Shown here one piece after another: positions 58,119 to 64,000 of a DNA stretch of 64,000 nt. A model generated the notes under the pieces. The model was not told the DNA's origin. It worked only from the letters and a program-made list of their open reading frames with translations, and did not search any database. Source of the stretch: Flabesymbios commensalis (lineage: Eukaryota > Annelida > Polychaeta > Terebellida > Flabelligeridae); NCBI GenBank assembly GCA_964017125.1, contig OZ024916.1, forward strand, positions 1,954,503-2,018,502, read 5' to 3'. Positions within the stretch are counted from its first letter, which is position 1; the number at the start of each line of letters is the position of its first letter. Both the position numbers and the translations under genes were made by a program.

Positions 58119-58119
<1 letters not shown>

Positions 58120-59440
58120 TATTGTTTATTTCAGTGACATGTAACGGTTACATTAACAACAAATACTTGGGAAGATGAAATATCATTAAAAGAAATACCC
58201 AGTCCCCGAGGACTTATTAGTCACTATTAATATATAATAAAAAGAAAGGTGCAATATAAGTTTGGTCAATAATAAAATAAAGCAAAACAATGCGTTCAGT
58301 TAAATAAGGCATTTTGCGGCTTATACCAGGCATTTGAAATAAAATTAGCTACATATTTAACAAATTTATCATTCATTAAAAAAGTAATACATCTTTTTCT
58401 GACATGGCTGAAATATGTACTACAGTGGGCTCGATCCAATTAATGTTTTAAAAAGTGTATCTCTCAACTTACCATAAAAATTACAGGAACATATAAAATG
58501 AATTTCGTCTTCTATTGCCATCATCATCTATTTCCATCACAGAAAGTAATATCTTTCATTACTGGGGATCTGTCGATATCGTCCTGTCTCTTTTGCCAAT
58601 AGTAAAACGCCACAGCTAAATTGACTCAGTGATGATCTTTTGTTCCTAGGTAATAGGGAAGAAACATATTATTATTTTCGATATACTTTTTTTAATTGTT
58701 ACAAATGTTTTTAATTCCGGCTGGAAATCTATGGTGTTTCTCCATTCTGTTAAAATTGTTCTTTTTGTGTCACTTTATCTATTACAACGGAGACAGGAAT
58801 ATGTGTGTAATTATTTGTATTAATATCTATGTCTTCTGACAGTGTTCTTATTAATTTAATCCAACCTCCGATGTTATGTATCAGATATTTTAAATGTCTA
58901 AAATGCAACCTTGATTGTTCCATTTCAATAATGTGGTTCCATAATTTAACAATTTTCATTCTGTGGTTACACGAAGGTGATATCTATCCCATGTCCCCTT
59001 GCATGGCACAAATTGGTGTTTGGGTCCCAAGCCTAAAAAGAAGCGCATAGTCCATTTTGTAATTTATCTGACTGTTCAAATTTTTCATTCCCCCAAATAC
59101 CTGCAAAATAATCAGATATAGGTACCACCATTAAATTATATAATTGTGTGTGTATTCTATATCCAACATCTTTCATTGACTTGAACCTCGAAATACATGA
59201 TTCTAATGATCTTCCTGCTCTACTGCTTACATCATTTATACTTATATTCCGCCCTTCTTAAAAATTAAATGTTGTTTTATTTACTTTTTAAAAGATTTTT
59301 TTTCCTTTTTGGCATCAATGTGCCATTTTTGACACCAGGAAGTTACGCAGCTGAGCAATGCCTGCAAGTCTGCTTCACTTTCAGCTATTAAAGTTGAGTC
59401 ATCCGCGTGTAAAAGATGAGATAATATTACATCGGAACCG
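58116..59440 (-). mobile_element. Non-LTR retrotransposon (LINE) fragment, copy 2
   Basis: Aligns with 36690-37905 at roughly 85-90% by eye. On the minus strand near 59440-59300 it reads LSHLLHADDSTLIAESEADL then LLSCVTSWCQKWHI, the RT YADD region with His for Tyr. 5'-truncated. It stops about 130 bases earlier than copy 1 and joins directly to the sequence before the Asp-rich exon. Confidence 0.75.
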
Positions 59441-59499
59441 AGTGAGCTGGACGTATACTGTATGATTACTGGATGCAATTACGATGCTTTCCTTTTTAG

Positions 59500-59574
59500 A
59501 CAAAGAAGAAGATGAAGAAGACGCAAAGGATAACAACGACGACGACGATGGTGAGGATGATGACGACGACGACG
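59500..59574 (+). CDS. Second copy of Asp-rich tail exon
   Basis: 75-nt phase 1-1 exon after TTTTTAG, reading DKEEDEEDAKDNNDDDDG then EDDDDDDG. It differs from exon 33 by several residues and one codon in length, with the frame open and a stronger donor (GTAAGT rather than GTAAAT). Could serve as an alternative tail exon of the receptor, or be part of an unseen second gene. Confidence 0.6.
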
Positions 59575-59734
59575 GTAAGTTTACAAAAAGTGTTGGCGAT
59601 TCGTTCCACAGTGTGTTTGCAAACTATTTTAGAATAAAAATGGTGACTGAAATTAATCAGATATCTTTTTTTTAATTAAATAATATAATTTTTTTTTAAA
59701 GATTACCAGTCTATATTATAACCCTTAACCCTTT

Positions 59735-60480
59735 CACTACTGGCAGTGATGTTTCCCATAGTACTGGGCCATATTGTTTGACGTCATATAATTAGGCCTT
59801 CGTGGCGACGGCCCACGTACTAAAAGGGTTAAAGCGTTAAGTTATAGGACTTATCTTTTATCCATTTTAATTCGAATTTCAAGGGGGTGAAAATTACTCA
59901 TATTAGCAAATCTTGATGTCTAGCCCTTTAACTGCAAAATTATTCAATTTGAATTTTTACCCACTTGAAGTTGTGTCTCGCTGACGCGATCCACAACTTC
60001 AAGTAAGTAAAATTATTCCGATTTGACAAAATGGAGGTCAGCTATTTTCTTAATGTCACATTTTATCTTTAACAAGTTTTAAATGTGGTAAATAATGGTG
60101 TGATAAAAAACAAAATGCCAAATATATTCGGCACCTGCGGTCAAAAGGATAAGCCCTAATTTCATTCCCACTAACAGTGATTTAGGTTGGGTAATAAAAG
60201 TATTAAAAAGGACTGTAGTCGTGCTTAAGGGCCTTGCAAAGTTAAAACAATTCCAGACATCAAAAAAAAAATTAAGATAGAGCTCACACCACCCGCCCAC
60301 CCCCATATCCATTTTTTTTTCTTTGGAAACCAATAATCATTAAATATTTTAATTTTTTTTATTGTTTTTCAATTTTCTATTCAAAATGGCCCTGGACCCA
60401 CCCACCCACTTCCAAATTTTTTTCGGGTGTTTGGAATTTTTTTTAACGTTGCAACATCCCTTACCGACGAAAGGGTTAAA
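59735..60480. other. Duplicated intron, copy 2, with own insertions
   Basis: Contains a shared MITE-C (59925-60240), a 95-base insert near 59735-59830 (CCTTTCACTACTGGCAGTG to CGTACTAAAAGGG) and an A/T-rich inverted repeat at about 60230-60470 (GGGCCTTGCAAAGTTAAAAC paired with TTTTAACGTTGCAACATCCC) not seen in copy 1. Confidence 0.6.
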
Positions 60481-61022
60481 TGTAGGATTTAAAAAAATGG
60501 AAGCTATAAATTTGTAGTTGGTAATTTTATTAGCAATGACAGTTCGAAAGCCATGTAGAATAAGTGAAACATATGGACGTACATCACATATTGACGTATT
60601 ATTTGGTCACGAGCTGTTTATATTTTAGAACGAATTGCCAAAAAATCAGTGATTGACGCCCAATTTTTCGTTTATCAATTGCACCCCCCCCCCCCCCTGT
60701 CAAAATTCTGGATCCGCCCCTGCTTCCCAGACGTGATGCCAGTTAAAGTAGCAGTAATCTGATCAGATTGTTAAACCAGTCGTTTTCAGGGTTCCTCTTC
60801 CTGACCAGTATGTAGGCTATCACCACCAGTACTGGTGGCCTGTATTCTCGTACAAGTTACGATACATCATGGGCTTCTGATTGTTCGAGATGACCATCTC
60901 GACCAATCAGAAGCCTACAATATATCGTAACCTGTTCGCGAATACGGTCCCAGTGGCGTACATCCCCTGGTCAGCAAAGATGGGCTTCAGGTGCAATTAT
61001 TCAAACCTTTTTATTTTTTCAG

Positions 61023-61063
61023 CTGGTGGCATTATTGGCTTTGCTAAGGATGTATTCAGCTGA
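61023..61063 (+). CDS. Second copy of C-terminal exon
   Basis: Same 13-residue end (AGGIIGFAKDVFS, TGA) as exon 34, after TTTTTTCAG. Only third-position change is seen within it (TTC to TTT for Phe). The downstream 200 bases resemble the copy-1 3' UTR at about 94% by eye. Confidence 0.6.
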
Positions 61064-61300
61064 GGAGGGTGTATTACAGATTGAAGGAGATATATAGACT
61101 ACTCTCGCATTCACTCAGAACCTACGTAAAAGATAATAAGTTCTAAGTTTGCTTGTTAAATACTGAATCGAAAAGTCTGCACGACCATGTGCCTAACTGT
61201 ACTGAGTAGACAATACTTAGTGTCATTACATGGCACCTATATAAGGCGTGCATACAGTCGGTGGATTATAATACAATAACCTGTGTTTGGAAGTTATTAG

Positions 61301-61687
61301 GCCACTGTGTTTTATTTCTCTGTTTTAGATCAGAAAAAATCTAAATCTAATGAGGGAGGGCGGTAAAAAAACATTTAGGAAAAAAACATTCAACCTATTT
61401 TCGGAAAATTTAATGAGGGCGACGAAATAAAGAAACTTTCGACCAATTTTAAATAAAGTTAATGAGAGCAAATTAAAAAACAAGCAAAAAAAACATAGCT
61501 GGAAAAAGTTTTTTATTTCCTGAAATTAACTTGTTTTTTTCGGAATGTTTTTTTATCCACCGAAATTAAATGGGTTTTTTCGAAGATCGCGAACAATTCA
61601 ATGCGCCCGCTGGGCAGAAAAAAAACACATGTTTTTTTGGTAATGCGCGGCGCGTCTCATCTAAAACAGAGAAAAAACATAGTGGCC
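61301..61687. mobile_element. GGCCACT-ended MITE, copy 2
   Basis: Same element and same TTA flanks as 45348-45750. It was carried along in the duplication. Confidence 0.8.
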
Positions 61688-61822
61688 TTATGTTTACTTG
61701 AGACCCCACTTGTGAGAATTGATCCTCCCGTGTGATTTGAAAACCGAGGCGAGGCCCGAGGTTTTCAAATCACCTGGGAGAAATCAGCTCCCGCAAGGAG
61801 GGACTCAAATAAACATAATTGC
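61688..61822. repeat. Hairpin, copy 2
   Basis: Counterpart of 45751-45884, with the same TTATGTTTACTTGAGACCCC end and inner GTGATTTGAAAACC stem. Confidence 0.72.
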
Positions 61823-62744
61823 AAAACATAATTACAAAACACACACTATTAATATTATCACCATCATACGGTACATCATATCCAAGTATAGAGTTAAAGA
61901 CAAAAAAGATTGAATGATATGGTATTATATAGTCATAGGCCTATTGCCCTTGGTTGCTATGAACTCTGTTCCCTTCATGATGTTGATATTGCGAATGGTG
62001 CCCGGCTGGGCTAGTGTGGTGCCGTGGTGGAGCCGTGGTGGTGTTGTGAATGTACGGCACTCTGCCTATGGCTTATTCTGTGAAACGCAGTGACGTCACC
62101 GAAAACCGTTTTAAATGAGAACTCGATGAAAACAAGGTTATATAAGACCCCCCTCCCCCTACTTCACTGTATTAGCCAGCTCGGTGAAAACAATGGAGGT
62201 CAAGGCTATTGAGTTTCACAGAATGACAGTGATTGAGCTAAACGCTGAGCGTCTAATGTGTGAGTTTTTATGCAAACACTTCATTCATCGGACGGGTGTT
62301 CTTTTTTCCATATCGCACTAAAACTGTAGGCCAACCCCGTCTGTATTTTCACACACGACATAGTTGACATTGCAGTCTAATCTACATCATGGGTGAGACA
62401 TGGCCTGATATCAATATACGTCTCGCGTGAAAACCACTGCATAGGATAAAATAATTTAGAAAAATAAATGAGTTTAATACATGAAAAGAGCAAAGACTTA
62501 ACAACATATTACTTAGCAACATATTGTTATCATTATAAAACTGTATATTCTTTTCAAGCTTATGTGATATGAACCTAATGTGGATGACATAGATTTTCAC
62601 TTGCGCACAAATGTTGAAGTTTATTTAGCTTGTTTGATATTGTGAATTTGTGTTACGTCAATATCAAATATTTGTATATATATGTATGTACAAAATACAT
62701 ATAGGCCTACGTCATTTTTTTCTCTACGACATTATAATACACCG

Positions 62745-63030
62745 GTGACGTCAGTCTATTGTTAAAACAGTAAATTCGGATCTACGAATCTATTGTTATT
62801 TTCAGACTGAATGACTAATTTTTCATTGTTTACCATGCTAACTATAATTTTTTTTCTCAATTTTGTCTTTATCAAATCTTGGCATGTACTTATTTCGCGT
62901 CTTTTAAGTCGGAGAAATAACTCAATTACGATAAATTCGTAGATCCGAATATACTCGGCGCTGCGAGCCTCGTACATTCGGATCTACGAATCTATCGAAT
63001 TTCCTTCTTTCTCCTTGACTTTATTTTGAG
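62745..63030. mobile_element. Hairpin MITE family E, copy 2
   Basis: CGGTGACGTCAGTCTATTG...TTCGGATCTACGAATC at the left and ATTCGGATCTACGAATCTAT at the right, related to 21510-21830. Absent at the matching place in copy 1 (about 48840-48900). Confidence 0.62.
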
Positions 63031-64000
63031 GCTTAACCCTTATAATTATCTTCTAAATAGTGGGTGTTATCATAGTAGGCTTACAATAATGCTTTAGTAG
63101 GATTCATATTGTCTTTAAATTTTACAAGCGCTATCTTTGAGTGATGCGGCGGCTACCCTGAAAATGTCATGGAAATATAGTGTATAGTGTAAAAGTTAAT
63201 CTATTTAACATGTAATAAATGTGGCAAAATGTCGCCCCCTATGAACCCATTAACTTCGTTTCAGAATTTCATCATATGTCAAATTGTCTAATTCCTGAAA
63301 AAATTCAGGGTAGTCGTGAGATGAATTGAAAATAGTGTATGTAAATTTAATGAAAATTGGTTGACATTAACTGAGAAATCTGCGAAATTTATTCACCCAG
63401 GTAGCCTAGGCCTACGTACTGTGCTAAGGCCTATTATCGCTCACACTGTAGATCAATTTTCACTGTATATTTATATATTTACGTGCGCAGTACTGCTTCA
63501 CATGACTAGGTGCATAATGCTGAATTGGAGTGGTATTTTTGCGTCCTTATTACGGAGATTAGACTCACCCGGGAAGATGAATTCTAAGATTTCGTTCTTC
63601 ACTATTTTACTGTTCTGCAACAGTGGATGTCAATGTTCCGTGTTCTACATTGCTCTGTTTTATGTTCTTTTGAAAATACGATGTTTATTTATTGTTGAGC
63701 ATTTGGCCAACAATTGGCGTGAGCATTGCAGTCGCTAGTCCGTATACAACAACTCTATACAGAATCTGTAATCATAGCCATTATAGGCGAATAGTATTAG
63801 ACCTGTAATCAGCCTCAAGGGGGGGGGGGGGGTTATGCCTAAAATGAATTTGTTAGAAAACCTTCCAAATACCATTAGAAACAACATACTAAAACTCCCC
63901 GTGATTTTCACTGGAGCCTTTCCCATTATTCAAGATGGCGTTCAAGATGGCCGCCAAAATGTTAAAACCGCTATATCAGTTTGTAATCAACATTACTTCA

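Noticed and set aside
57974-58137. Arg/Gln/Gly-rich open frame after the gap
   Set aside because: It is the AGGC/AGAC microsatellite read through N.

Overview
The window is spliced, AT-rich animal DNA crowded with transposon debris. Intron-split domains, tRNA-derived SINEs, microsatellite-tailed LINEs and many hairpin MITEs point to an invertebrate metazoan, probably marine. I cannot name the species from the sequence.

One gene dominates: a plus-strand adhesion G-protein-coupled receptor (aGPCR). It enters from the left edge (its first exon and promoter lie outside) and ends at a stop codon at 45111. I could place 34 exons from 429 to 45111. Their splice phases agree throughout and they sum to about 1,092 codons plus stop. 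In order they encode: short Thr/Pro-rich mucin-like exons (429-3567), two Ig domains (4314-6161), a two-Cys remnant of a hormone-receptor (HRM) module (10990-11087), a GAIN domain (12252-19029), a GPS (20915-21029), seven membrane helices (21391-30750) and a long charged cytoplasmic tail (31556-45111). The layout resembles the vertebrate ADGRF group (Ig + GAIN + 7TM), but I do not assign orthology.

The introns hold 62-bp, about 64-bp and about 97-bp minisatellites, an (ATT)n tract beside a GAIN exon, SINEs with one or two tRNA-like heads, a 5S-rRNA-like segment and many hairpin MITEs. One intron (35716-43402) holds a LINE fragment and a 4.5-kb inverted-repeat DNA transposon whose ends are heptamer minisatellites.

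From about 36.7 to 50.0 kb the sequence is repeated at 58.1-64.0 kb (running off the right edge). The repeat includes intact second copies of the last two coding exons (59500-59574 and 61023-61063) and of the 3' UTR. Comparing the two copies shows which mobile elements arrived after the duplication. Between the copies lie a mariner fragment, a hAT-like repeat, a possible signal-peptide exon at 53519, a 5'-truncated LINE (about 54577-57640) and a 200-base assembly gap.
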